Assembly: GCF_022749515.1 (NCBI RefSeq)
Contig: NZ_CP094242.1
Location: 682,001 to 746,000 of the forward strand
Direction of reading: 5' to 3'
From: Morococcus cerebrosus
Lineage (GTDB): Bacteria > Pseudomonadota > Gammaproteobacteria > Burkholderiales > Neisseriaceae
Length of the DNA stretch: 64,000 nucleotides
Shown here: piece by piece, positions 25,575 to 33,913 of the stretch
How positions within the stretch are numbered: position 1 is the stretch's first letter
Layout: every line of letters starts with the position of its first letter
Translations under genes and position numbers: made by a program
Notes under the pieces: model-generated
Told to the model about the DNA's origin: nothing
The model's input: only the letters and a program-made list of their open reading frames with translations
Database searches by the model: none

Positions 25575-27758
25575 ATGAAAGCAATCATTGAACATATTGT
25601 GTTGGTTACCCGTCTCTTAGGGGCGCCTGTGTCAGAAGCCGCGCTGACGGCAGAGGTGGTGCGGGATAAAAAACTCAATGTCAACTATCATTCCCTCGTT
25701 GAAGTCTTACGCAGCCACGGCTTCGAAAACACATTGTCCAAGCGCAATCTGGAAGACATTCCATCGCTTGCCGTTCCTGTAATGATCATTCTTCACAACG
25801 AAGAAGCAGCCGTCATTACCAATATCGAAGGTTCGGGTCGAAACAGAAAATATCATATCCGTCAGGTAGATGGCTTGGAGCAGCAGCTTGATCATGACCA
25901 GCTTTCCGGTCTGTATCTGGGTTACTGCTGGTTTATCAAGCCCAAAATGGCGGCGGACACGCGTTCCGAACTGCCTGAATACCACCTCCCCAAAGCATGG
26001 TTTTGGAAAGTCATTTGGCGTTTCCGCAGCTATTACTATCAAGTGATTTTGGCGACCGTCATCATCAACTTCCTCGCCTTGGTCAGCTCGTTGTATGTCA
26101 TGAACGTTTACGACCGCGTCATTCCCAACCAAGCCTATGAAACCCTGTGGGTTTTGAGTATTGGCGTTGTCCTCGCCATTTTGTTCGAATTTGCCGCCAA
26201 GATGATACGCGGCCATTTGACCGACATCGCCGGTAAAAAGGCCGACCTGATTATCAGCTCCGCCTTGTTCCGCCGCGTGATGGCATTGCGTCTCGCCGAC
26301 CGTCCCGCTTCTTCCGGTTCATACGCCAACAACCTGCGCGAATTTGAATCCGTACGCGAATTCATGACCAGCGCGAGCCTGTTGACTTTGGTGGACTTGC
26401 CATTCCTGTTGCTGTTTATCTTTGTTATTTCGATAGTCGGCGGCAAATTGGCTTTGGTTCCTTTGGCGATTATTCCGATTGTCGTCATTGTCGGCTTCAT
26501 CGTCCAACGCCCCTTGTCGCGCCACATTAACGAATCCATGAAAGAAAGCTCGCAACGTTCAGGCCTTGCCGTAGAAGCCATTGAAGGCATCGAAACCCTG
26601 AAAACCAACAATGCGACTTCATGGGCGCAACAACGCTGGGATGAATACACCGCCAAAACCTCCGCTTCATCCATCAAAGTAAAAGATACCAGCAACTTCA
26701 TGGTCAACTTCGCCGTTGCCATGCAGCAGCTCAATACTGTCTTTTTGGTCGTTGTCGGTACCTATCTGATTCATGCCGACAACCATGCGGAACGGATTAC
26801 CATGGGTGCGCTGATTGCCTCCGTCATCCTGTCCGGCCGCGCGTTGGCGCCGTTGGCCCAAGTTGCCGGCCTTGCTACCCGCTTCCAACAGGCGAAGCTA
26901 GCGTTAAGAGGCGTGAACGACATTGTTTCCCGTCCGATCGAACGCAGCCCCGAACGCAAATACATTACTTTGGACAACGTTCAAGGCAATATCGCCTTTG
27001 AAAACGTAACGTTCAAATACAAAAACGAAAGTAACAACGCAGTTGACGAGTTGCGCATCAACATCCGACCCGGTGAAAAAGTCGGTATCCTCGGACGTAT
27101 CGGCAGCGGTAAAAGTACCATGCTGAAGCTGGCGAGCGGTCTATACGACACCGAAAAAGGCAACGTAACCCTCGACGGCGTCGATATGCGCCAACTTGAT
27201 CCGAATTTCCTGCGTAACCAAGTCCTCCTGTTCAGCCAATCTCCACGCCTTTTCTTGGGTACATTGCGCGAAAACATGGACTTGGCGCGTACCGACAGCT
27301 ATTCGACCGACCAAGACCTGCTGACCGCACTCAAACGTTTCGGTTTGGACCAAATCATCCGCAACCACCCGAGAGGCTTGGATATGCCTTTGGGTGAAGA
27401 CGGCTTGGGTCTGTCCGGCGGTCAAAAACAAATCATCGCCCTCGCACGCATGACGTTGCGCGACCCCAAAGTTGTCCTTTTGGACGAGCCGACAACCAGC
27501 CTCGACCAAGGTACAGAACGCATGGCATTGAACGCGATTGCCCACTGGGGACGCAACCGCACCATGCTCTTGGTCACCCACCGTCCGCAAGTGCTGCAAA
27601 TCGTTAACCGCATCATCGTAATGGAAAACGGCAAAGTCGTTATGGACGGCCCGCGCGATTTAGTGTTGCAAAAACTGATGCAAAACGAGCAAAACAAAGT
27701 CAAAGCAGCACAACAAGCGCAGGAAAACCAACGTCCCGGCGAAGCGGCGCAAGCATGA
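25575..27758 (+). CDS. Type I secretion ABC transporter, HlyB/LapB-like
   Basis: A 727-residue fused permease-ATPase. The N-terminal ~130 residues are a C39-peptidase-like domain; I see no catalytic cysteine motif, so it should act as a substrate-docking domain as in HlyB and LapB. Six transmembrane helices follow (roughly residues 150-430). The ATPase domain has Walker A GRIGSGKST near residue 508, the signature LSGGQKQ and Walker B KVVLLDEPTTSLD. It lies 40 bp after the TolC-like gene. Exporters of this class move RTX proteins; the RTX gene at 39.6-41.6 kb is a plausible substrate. Confidence 0.93.
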   Translation: MKAIIEHIVLVTRLLGAPVSEAALTAEVVRDKKLNVNYHSLVEVLRSHGFENTLSKRNLEDIPSLAVPVMIILHNEEAAVITNIEGSGRNRKYHIRQVDGLEQQLDHDQLSGLYLGYCWFIKPKMAADTRSELPEYHLPKAWFWKVIWRFRSYYYQVILATVIINFLALVSSLYVMNVYDRVIPNQAYETLWVLSIGVVLAILFEFAAKMIRGHLTDIAGKKADLIISSALFRRVMALRLADRPASSGSYANNLREFESVREFMTSASLLTLVDLPFLLLFIFVISIVGGKLALVPLAIIPIVVIVGFIVQRPLSRHINESMKESSQRSGLAVEAIEGIETLKTNNATSWAQQRWDEYTAKTSASSIKVKDTSNFMVNFAVAMQQLNTVFLVVVGTYLIHADNHAERITMGALIASVILSGRALAPLAQVAGLATRFQQAKLALRGVNDIVSRPIERSPERKYITLDNVQGNIAFENVTFKYKNESNNAVDELRINIRPGEKVGILGRIGSGKSTMLKLASGLYDTEKGNVTLDGVDMRQLDPNFLRNQVLLFSQSPRLFLGTLRENMDLARTDSYSTDQDLLTALKRFGLDQIIRNHPRGLDMPLGEDGLGLSGGQKQIIALARMTLRDPKVVLLDEPTTSLDQGTERMALNAIAHWGRNRTMLLVTHRPQVLQIVNRIIVMENGKVVMDGPRDLVLQKLMQNEQNKVKAAQQAQENQRPGEAAQA

Positions 27759-27769
27759 CGAAAAGGGAA

Positions 27770-27812
27770 AAGGTCGTCTGAAAACACAAGCAGAAAGCGT
27801 TTCAGACGACCT
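27770..27812 (+). repeat. DUS-pair hairpin inside the type I secretion unit
   Basis: Facing uptake sequences (aaaggtcgtctgaaaac and the complement) lie between the ABC exporter and the adaptor gene. It may attenuate transcription or stabilise the mRNA; the genes still look like one functional unit. Confidence 0.7.
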
Positions 27813-27850
27813 CTTTGAAAACAACAAACAGATACCGAAGATTCATCATT

Positions 27851-29077
27851 ATGAGCGAAAACAACGTTAAATCCAAAGACCTGCATCTCATTAACGATTT
27901 GAATGCAGCCTTACAAAAAGAAAAACATAGCGGCCAATTTTGGGTCATCATCCTGTTTTTCCTGCTGCTCGTCGTCTTTGTCGTATGGGCATACAACAGC
28001 ACCGTCGAAGAAGTAACCCGCGGCAACGGCAACGTTATCCCCAGCAGCCGCGAACAAGTCATCCAAAGCCTGGACGCCGGTGTCATTACCCAAATGATGG
28101 TTAAAGAAGGCGATTTGGTCGAAAAAGACCAAATCCTGCTGAAGCTCGACGATACGCGCAGCCTTGCTGTATTGCGCGAGAGCGAAGCCAAAGTCCAAAA
28201 CCTCGAGGCCACCATCGCCCGCCTGAAAGCCGAAGCTTACGGCGGCAAACTCACGTTCCCCAACAGCGTCAGCCCCGAACTCCGCCGCCGCGAAACTGCC
28301 GCATATAACGCCCGCCGCCAAGCCATGACCGATGCCGTACAAAGCCTGGTACAAAGTAAAGCGGCGCTTGACCGCGAAATTGCCATTACTGCACCTATGG
28401 TGGCACAAGGTGTTATGTCCGAAGTCGAACTCCTTAAAATGCGCCGCGAATCCAGCGATCTGACCCTGCAAATTGCTGAACGCCGCAACCGTTACAGAAC
28501 AGATGCCAACAACGAACTTGTGCAATCCGAGTCCGAGCTGGCGCAATCCAAAGAAAACATGGCAATGCGCGCCGACCCGGTTGACCGCTCCCAAATCCGC
28601 TCCCCCATGCGCGGCATCGTCAAAAACATCAAAATCAATACCATTGGCGGCGTAGTCAACCCGGGCGAAGAAATCATGCAAATCGTCCCTGTTGATGACA
28701 AACTCCTTGTCGAAGCCTATATCCGTCCGCAAGACATCGCCTTCGTCCGCGCAGGACAGCCTGCACTGGTCAAAGTCAGCGCATATGACTACTCCATCTA
28801 TGGCGGATTGGAAGGCAAAGTTACCCTTGTCGGCGCAGATACCGTCAGCAACTCCATGCAAAGCCGTGCCAACGATCTGAAGCTCGACCCCAACCAAGTT
28901 TACTACCGAGTCATCGTCCAAACTGAGAACAACGCCCTGAAAGACAAAAACGGTAAAGACATGCCGATTATTCCGGGCATGGTTGCCACAGTGGACATTA
29001 AAACCGGCGAAAAAACCATCTTCCAATACCTGATCAAACCGATTACCCGTATGAAGCAGGCATTGAGCGAGCGTTAA
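27851..29077 (+). CDS. Type I secretion membrane fusion protein, HlyD family
   Basis: A 408-residue periplasmic adaptor. The start is the ATG at 27851 (MSENNVKSKD); the upstream in-frame start at 27815 is within the DUS region. A single N-terminal transmembrane helix (FWVIILFFLLLVVFVVWAY, about residues 29-47) is followed by a lipoyl half (VIQSLDAGVITQMMVKEGDLV), a long coiled-coil hairpin and the closing lipoyl half (SPMRGIVKNIKINTIGGVV). It ends with the beta-barrel domain. It bridges the ABC exporter and the TolC-like channel encoded just upstream. Confidence 0.93.
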   Translation: MSENNVKSKDLHLINDLNAALQKEKHSGQFWVIILFFLLLVVFVVWAYNSTVEEVTRGNGNVIPSSREQVIQSLDAGVITQMMVKEGDLVEKDQILLKLDDTRSLAVLRESEAKVQNLEATIARLKAEAYGGKLTFPNSVSPELRRRETAAYNARRQAMTDAVQSLVQSKAALDREIAITAPMVAQGVMSEVELLKMRRESSDLTLQIAERRNRYRTDANNELVQSESELAQSKENMAMRADPVDRSQIRSPMRGIVKNIKINTIGGVVNPGEEIMQIVPVDDKLLVEAYIRPQDIAFVRAGQPALVKVSAYDYSIYGGLEGKVTLVGADTVSNSMQSRANDLKLDPNQVYYRVIVQTENNALKDKNGKDMPIIPGMVATVDIKTGEKTIFQYLIKPITRMKQALSER

Positions 29078-29105
29078 TTTCCCGAGTAAAACTTGCTTAA
29101 CAGTC

Positions 29106-29150
29106 AAAAGGTCGTCTGAAAAACCGGTACAGGTTTTCAGACGACCTTTT
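29106..29150 (+). terminator. DUS-pair hairpin terminator after HlyD-like gene
   Basis: A strong stem in which the uptake sequences are extended by aaacc/ggttt around a short loop, with a T-run after it. Confidence 0.85.
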
Positions 29151-29338
29151 TGTCAGATAGGGAATATTTTGGCAGCGCTCATGCCTATCTGTACGGAATA
29201 GGGGCTTACAGTATTTTCAATCCAATCCGCTTTTTTACGAATATAACGAAATCATCTTTTTTTAAAACCAAGCATTCTTTCCCATTTTCAGACGACCTCA
29301 TTAAAGTAACGTGCAATCCGAGAATTAAGGAAAGAACC

Positions 29339-30649
29339 ATGACCGCAACCACCGCCCCGCTTTTGCGCTTCATCACCGCCGGCAGCGTCGACGACGGCAA
29401 ATCCACCCTCATCGGCCGCCTGCTCTACGACAGCAAAACCCTGCTGACCGACCAGCTCGACAAACTCAACCGCGCTGCCGAAAACGGCGAAACGCCCGAC
29501 TTCGCCAGCCTCACCGACGGCCTTGCCGCCGAGCGCGAACAAGGCATCACCATCGACGTCGCTTACCGCTATTTCGCCACGCCCAAGCGCAAATTCATCA
29601 TCGCCGACACGCCCGGACACGAACAATACACCCGCAACATGGTAACGGGCGCATCGACCGCCGACGCCGCCATCGTCCTGATAGACGCAACGCGCGTCGA
29701 TTTTTCCGGCAGCGAACCCGTCCTCCTGCCGCAGACCAAACGCCACAGCGCGATTCTGAAACTCTTGGGCTGTCCCAATATCATCGTCGCCGTCAACAAA
29801 CTCGACCTGCTCGACTTCGACGAAACCAAATATCAGGCCATTACCGCAGCCTACCGCAAGCTGGCGGAACAAATCGGCCTCCAAGCCCAAATCCACTTCC
29901 TGCCCATCAGCGCGTTAAAAGGCGACAACATCGTCAACGCCAGCAGCCAAACCCCGTGGTATCAAGGTTTACCGTTGTTACCCCTGCTCGAAAGCCTGCC
30001 CGTCAACCGCCAAAACGCCGCCGACCAAGCCGCCCATTTCCCCGTACAGCGCGTCGCACGGCAAGACGGCAGCAGCAGCGACGACTTCCGCGGCTATCAA
30101 GGCAGGCTGGAGGCAGGCCGTCTGAAAACCGGCGACGAAATCAAAATCCTGCCTGGCGGACATACCGCCAAAATCGCCGAAATCTACAATCCAAACGGCA
30201 AAACCGAATCCGCCGAAGCAGGCGAAGTACTGACCGTCACGCTCGACACCGACCTCGACATCTCGCGCGGCAACAGCATCGCCGCCGCCGACAGCCCCGT
30301 CGCGCCCGAACAGCAGTTCCAAGCCGCGCTGTGCTGGTTCGACGACATCCCGCTCAACCTGCGCCGCAAATACCTGCTGAAACACACCACCCAGACCACC
30401 CCCGTCAAAATCAGCGCGATTTCCTACGTTTGGGACGTGAACACCCTCAGCCGCGTCGAATCCGCCGACACGCTCAAACTCAACGACATCGGCAGCGTCA
30501 GCCTCAAAACCCAGCAGCCGATTGCCGCTGCGCCCTACGAAGAAAACCATGCCCTCGGCGCGTTCATCCTGATAGACGAAGCCACCAACCACACCGTCGC
30601 CGCAGGCATGATACGCAAGGCTGACCAAGCGGACAGTTTTGAAATTTAA
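29339..30649 (+). CDS. cysN: Sulfate adenylyltransferase subunit 1 (CysN)
   Basis: A 436-residue GTPase subunit of ATP sulfurylase, which with CysD activates sulfate to adenosine phosphosulfate. The G motifs are GSVDDGKST, DTPGHEQYTRNM and NKLDLLDF. EF-Tu-like beta-barrel domains follow, and the end ...AAGMIRKADQ is typical. The start is the ATG at 29339 with AAGGAAAG upstream; the longer frame to 29150 passes through an uptake sequence. In-frame DUS encodes EAGRLKTGDE. CysD and other cys genes, normally adjacent, are absent here, and the gene is bounded by DUS hairpins. No APS-kinase domain is fused. Confidence 0.9.
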   Translation: MTATTAPLLRFITAGSVDDGKSTLIGRLLYDSKTLLTDQLDKLNRAAENGETPDFASLTDGLAAEREQGITIDVAYRYFATPKRKFIIADTPGHEQYTRNMVTGASTADAAIVLIDATRVDFSGSEPVLLPQTKRHSAILKLLGCPNIIVAVNKLDLLDFDETKYQAITAAYRKLAEQIGLQAQIHFLPISALKGDNIVNASSQTPWYQGLPLLPLLESLPVNRQNAADQAAHFPVQRVARQDGSSSDDFRGYQGRLEAGRLKTGDEIKILPGGHTAKIAEIYNPNGKTESAEAGEVLTVTLDTDLDISRGNSIAAADSPVAPEQQFQAALCWFDDIPLNLRRKYLLKHTTQTTPVKISAISYVWDVNTLSRVESADTLKLNDIGSVSLKTQQPIAAAPYEENHALGAFILIDEATNHTVAAGMIRKADQADSFEI

Positions 30650-30668
30650 AACAAGGCATCTTGAATTG

Positions 30669-30714
30669 AAGAGGTCGTCTAAAAAACCGAAGCAGAGTTT
30701 TTCAGACGACCTCT
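30669..30714 (+). terminator. DUS-pair hairpin terminator after cysN
   Basis: A facing pair with one decayed arm (gaggtcgtctaaaaaa), 20 bp after the cysN stop. Beyond it, 30741-30810 vaguely resembles Correia-element interior sequence (acggcgttgccttatcc), without clear ends. Confidence 0.7.
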
Positions 30715-30859
30715 TCAGTTTGGCAGATTAAGGCAGGGAATATGGCAGGTAGGCTTTAAGCCATACGGCGTTGCCTTATCCTCAGCCAGCGCGGTGGGAA
30801 ATCACAGTGAATTAAAATAACAAAATCGCGGCATGGCATTTTTCATTTGGATACATGGT

Positions 30860-30902
30860 AAAAGGTCGTCTGAAATCGGAAAGGAAGGTTTTCAGACGAT
30901 CT
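30860..30902 (-). terminator. DUS-pair hairpin terminator after MFS permease
   Basis: A facing pair with one decayed arm (ttcagacgatct) at the 3' end of the minus-strand MFS gene. Confidence 0.7.
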
Positions 30903-30903
30903 C

Positions 30904-32136
30904 TCATGACGGCTCGTCTGAATCAAACAGGCTTTTGCATGCATACAGCAGCCCGCCCGCCAATACGGCAAGGCCCACCGCCGCCCAATACGCATCGGCA
31001 TAGCCGACCACCTTTGCCAGCCGCAGGGCGGCGAAACCGGCCGCGTAACTGCCGAGCAGAACCACGGAAAATTGCAGGCTGCTGTCGAGTGCGGCGGTGG
31101 CGCGGTCGGATTTGTCCATCACCAACGCCAGTATCACCGGCAGCAGCAGCGTGTAGCTCAGGCTCAGGGCGATGATTTGCGCGGGAGGCAACCAAGGGTG
31201 GACGCGGGCGAGCGCGTCGATGGCGGTCATAGACGCCAAAAGCGGCAGTTGCAGCGCGTAGAGCAGGAACACGAGTTTGCGGCGCGGATAATTGTGCGAA
31301 AACCAGCCCGACAGTGGCGTAACAATCAGGCAGGCAACAGGAATACCCACCGCCAGAATCCCGCCCGTCTGCTTCGGGTTGAAGCCCAAATCCGCCAACT
31401 TGGGCACAAAAGTCGCCGCCGCAAACGCATACGGCGCGGCGACGGTAAACAGCAAAACCAGCCACCGCCAGCCCGTTTCAGGCTGTCGCCAAAAGGAGAC
31501 CAGTCGCGCCGCCAACGCCGTCAAACCGCCTTGCGCCGTCAGGCTTTCCGGCTCGCGGTAGCACAAGAGTTGCAGCAGCATCAGCAGGCTGAACGCCAGC
31601 ATAAAGCCCGCCGCCGCCGTCTGCCCGTATTCCTGATACAGCCACAATACCAGCGCGCCGCCGATCATCTTGCCGCCGCGCGCCGCCATCGTTTGAATCA
31701 CGCCACCGAAACCGCGTTCGCGATGCGGCAGGACGATGCACGACAAGCCCAGCATCGCACAGCCGTACACCGCCGACATTGCCGAGAGCAAAACGCAGCA
31801 GGCCAGAAGCAGCGGGAAGTTCTGCGTGATGTCGGTGCAGGCTATCAGCCCGAACACCGCCGAAAGTCCCAGCGTCGCCGCCAGCAGCCAGCCGCGAAAC
31901 CGCCCGAACCGCCCCGCTGGCCGCCGCTCCATCAGCGCGGCAAACAACACCTTCGCCGCTTCGATACCGCCGATTAAATGTATCCAGCTCAGTTGGTTCA
32001 GGCTGTAACCGTGGTTTTTCAAAATAGCGACCAGCGCGACCAGATAAAAACCGGTCAGCGTGAATTTGTAGGTGCTGCCGCCGATAAGCAGCAGCCAGTC
32101 GCGCGGGGCGGGGGATGTCGGGGTTTGTTGGGACAT
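30904..32136 (-). CDS. MFS permease (possibly RhtX/FptX-like siderophore uptake)
   Basis: A 410-residue inner-membrane protein with about 12 transmembrane helices. The N-terminal motif LLLIGGSTYKFTLTGFYLVALVAILKN and the family layout recall MFS permeases of the AmpG/RhtX/FptX type. RhtX and FptX import ferric siderophores. A TonB-dependent receptor lies 4 kb away, which fits but does not prove that role. The substrate is unknown. The gene is bounded by DUS hairpins on both sides and appears monocistronic. Confidence 0.65.
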   Translation of the reverse strand: MSQQTPTSPAPRDWLLLIGGSTYKFTLTGFYLVALVAILKNHGYSLNQLSWIHLIGGIEAAKVLFAALMERRPAGRFGRFRGWLLAATLGLSAVFGLIACTDITQNFPLLLACCVLLSAMSAVYGCAMLGLSCIVLPHRERGFGGVIQTMAARGGKMIGGALVLWLYQEYGQTAAAGFMLAFSLLMLLQLLCYREPESLTAQGGLTALAARLVSFWRQPETGWRWLVLLFTVAAPYAFAAATFVPKLADLGFNPKQTGGILAVGIPVACLIVTPLSGWFSHNYPRRKLVFLLYALQLPLLASMTAIDALARVHPWLPPAQIIALSLSYTLLLPVILALVMDKSDRATAALDSSLQFSVVLLGSYAAGFAALRLAKVVGYADAYWAAVGLAVLAGGLLYACKSLFDSDEPS

Positions 32137-32176
32137 GGATGGCTCCCTATTGCGAGTGTACGAGAATGATGTGGGT

Positions 32177-32216
32177 GCCGTAGGTCGTCTGAAAAACGTT
32201 TCAGACGACCTACGGC
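32177..32216 (-). terminator. Extended DUS hairpin after alkB
   Basis: A perfect 18-bp stem, gccgtaggtcgtctgaaa with its complement, around a 4-nt loop. The outer bases extend the pairing beyond the uptake sequence. It lies between alkB and the MFS gene; an additional single DUS arm is at 32246-32256. Confidence 0.75.
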
Positions 32217-32292
32217 TCTTCTGTTTTACATTTTCAAGCAGTTTTTCAGACGACTTTTGGGGACTACTTGAAATGGAAAAAGCAGCCCCTTT

Positions 32293-32919
32293 TTATCCTT
32301 TCATCACCCGAAACGTCAGATTAATCCGCGGCTCTTGGATGCGGGTGCTTTTCAGGATGGTGTGCAGCCAGTGTTTCTGCGTTTCGCCGTGCATCACAAT
32401 GAGCTGGCCGTGTTCCAGCCACATTTCGCGTTTTTCCTTGCTTTCTTTGTGTTTGAAGGCGAATTTGCGCGCTGCGCCGAGGCTTAAGGAGGCGATGGCG
32501 CTGTCTTTGACCAGCCCCTGCCCTTCGTCGCTGTGCCACGCCATGCCTTCGTTGCCGTTGTTGTAGCGGTTGAGCAAGCAGGAGTTGAAGCGGGTGGGGC
32601 AGATGTCGGCGATGGCGGCTTCCACGCGGTTTTTGAGCTCGGGCAAGACGCCGCTCCACGGCAGGGCGATGCGGTTTGCGCCGGAATAACCGTAGTTGTA
32701 GGACGTGTCGCCGTACCACGCGACTTCGCGGGCGGTGATGATGTGCTTGCCGTATATCACGGCTTCGTCGTGCCGCCAGGGAATATCGCGCTGCAAAATT
32801 TCAAAATAACGGTCGGCTTCGGCGGCGGTGAAAATCCGTCCGAAATCGCTGACGATGCCGTCGTAGGGCAGGAGGTTGGCGTGCGGGTTGGCGGTTTCTG
32901 GGAAGAGGTCAAGCGTCAT
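32293..32919 (-). CDS. alkB: AlkB-like alpha-ketoglutarate-dependent DNA dealkylase
   Basis: A 208-residue Fe(II)/2-oxoglutarate dioxygenase that removes alkyl groups such as 1-methyladenine and 3-methylcytosine from DNA. The iron facial triad is WHSDEG and the later histidine in KHWLHTI, and the 2-oxoglutarate arginines are in RINLTFR. Substrate-lid residues include NYGYSGANRIALPW. The start is the ATG at 32919 (MTLDLFPE), which overlaps the end of the ada-like gene by 11 bp in another frame. The pairing with an Ada-type gene mirrors the ada-alkB operon of E. coli. Confidence 0.9.
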   Translation of the reverse strand: MTLDLFPETANPHANLLPYDGIVSDFGRIFTAAEADRYFEILQRDIPWRHDEAVIYGKHIITAREVAWYGDTSYNYGYSGANRIALPWSGVLPELKNRVEAAIADICPTRFNSCLLNRYNNGNEGMAWHSDEGQGLVKDSAIASLSLGAARKFAFKHKESKEKREMWLEHGQLIVMHGETQKHWLHTILKSTRIQEPRINLTFRVMKG

Positions 32920-33742
32920 CAGTGTCTCCCAATTCGTGCGCCAATATCGCCATTTTGCGCCCGCGTTGCCAGCGGTAGCCGCCAATGATGCCGTTTTCGC
33001 GGATGACGCGGTGGCAGGGAATGAGTAATGCAACGGGATTCTGCCCGATGGCCGTCCCTACGGCGCGCGCGGCGTTGGGCGAACCGACGGCCTGCGCCAC
33101 TGTGCCGTAGCTTTGCAGGCTGCCTGCGGGGATATCGAGCAAGGCCTGCCACACTTTGAGCTGGAAGGGTGTGCCTTTGATGTGCAGGGTAACGCGGCCG
33201 CACCGGGTGCGGAAGATGTCGGCGGCTTGGCGGTGGAACGCGGTTTCCTGCCCGATGAGGCGGGCGTTCGGATATTCGGCGCGCAATTCGTTCAGGGCGG
33301 CGGAAGGGTCGTCTGAAAAACGCATGAAGCAGATGCCTTTGTCTGTTGCTGCTGCCAACAGGTCGCCGAAGGGGCCGGGAATCAGGCTGTAATGGATTTG
33401 CAGGCCTGCTCCGCCGTTTTTGTATTCACCCGGAGTCATTTTTTCGATGCCGACAAATAAGTCGTGCAGCCGCCCCGTGCCGCTCAGTCCGCCGCAATGC
33501 GCCGCTTCCGCCACGCTTTCGCTGTTTTTCAGGGCTTCTTTGGCACGGCTGATACTGATGTGTTGCAGCATTTTTTTCGGGCTGATGCCCGCCCATGCGG
33601 AAAATTCGCGCTGCAAATGTTCGGGACTGACGTGCACTGCTGCCGCTACCTGCGCCAAATCGGGCTGTTCGGCGGCATGGTCGTAAAGGTATTCGATGGC
33701 GCGGGCAATGCGGAGGAATTGGCGGGTTTGATTTAAGTTCAT
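32909..33742 (-). CDS. Ada-like regulator with O6-methylguanine-DNA methyltransferase domain
   Basis: A 277-residue protein combining an AraC-type DNA-binding domain (residues ~10-105, LAQVAAAVHVSPEHLQREF and AGISPKKMLQHISISRAKEAL) with a C-terminal suicide methyltransferase. The acceptor cysteine is in IPCHRVIRENG. Unlike E. coli Ada, it lacks the N-terminal zinc domain whose cysteine senses methylphosphotriesters, so induction by that route is not expected. An in-frame uptake sequence encodes RFSDDPSAA. It is followed by overlapping alkB. Repair of O6-methylguanine is well supported; the regulatory role is inferred. Confidence 0.88.
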   Translation of the reverse strand: MNLNQTRQFLRIARAIEYLYDHAAEQPDLAQVAAAVHVSPEHLQREFSAWAGISPKKMLQHISISRAKEALKNSESVAEAAHCGGLSGTGRLHDLFVGIEKMTPGEYKNGGAGLQIHYSLIPGPFGDLLAAATDKGICFMRFSDDPSAALNELRAEYPNARLIGQETAFHRQAADIFRTRCGRVTLHIKGTPFQLKVWQALLDIPAGSLQSYGTVAQAVGSPNAARAVGTAIGQNPVALLIPCHRVIRENGIIGGYRWQRGRKMAILAHELGDTDDA

Positions 33743-33792
33743 AAATTATCCTGTCGTTGTATGGGATAGGATAGCCTGAAAGCCGACAAGAA

Positions 33793-33854
33793 ACGACCCG
33801 ATTATTGATGGAAAGATTGTTTGTCTGTTTGAAATTCATCAATAATCGGGTCGT
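33793..33854. repeat. 18-bp perfect inverted repeat in a divergent promoter region
   Basis: The arms acgacccgattattgatg (33793-33810) and its exact complement (33837-33854) are separated by 26 bp. It lies between the ada-like gene (minus) and the SDR gene (plus), so it is not a conventional terminator for either. The right arm ends in gggtcgtct, resembling a decayed uptake sequence. It could be an operator or a relic of a DUS pair or small mobile repeat. Confidence 0.85.
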
Positions 33855-33913
33855 CTTTATATCGCGGCTTCCTTAAACTTGCATCGTCTTTAACCGCATA
33901 TGTAAGGAACGTT

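Noticed and set aside
27911..29107. 398-residue minus-strand frame opposite the HlyD-like gene
   Set aside because: Shadow frame; the plus-strand protein has full adaptor-domain structure and lies in an operon.
30741..30810. Possible further Correia element
   Set aside because: Only a short interior-like string (acggcgttgccttatcc) is visible; neither terminal repeat can be identified.
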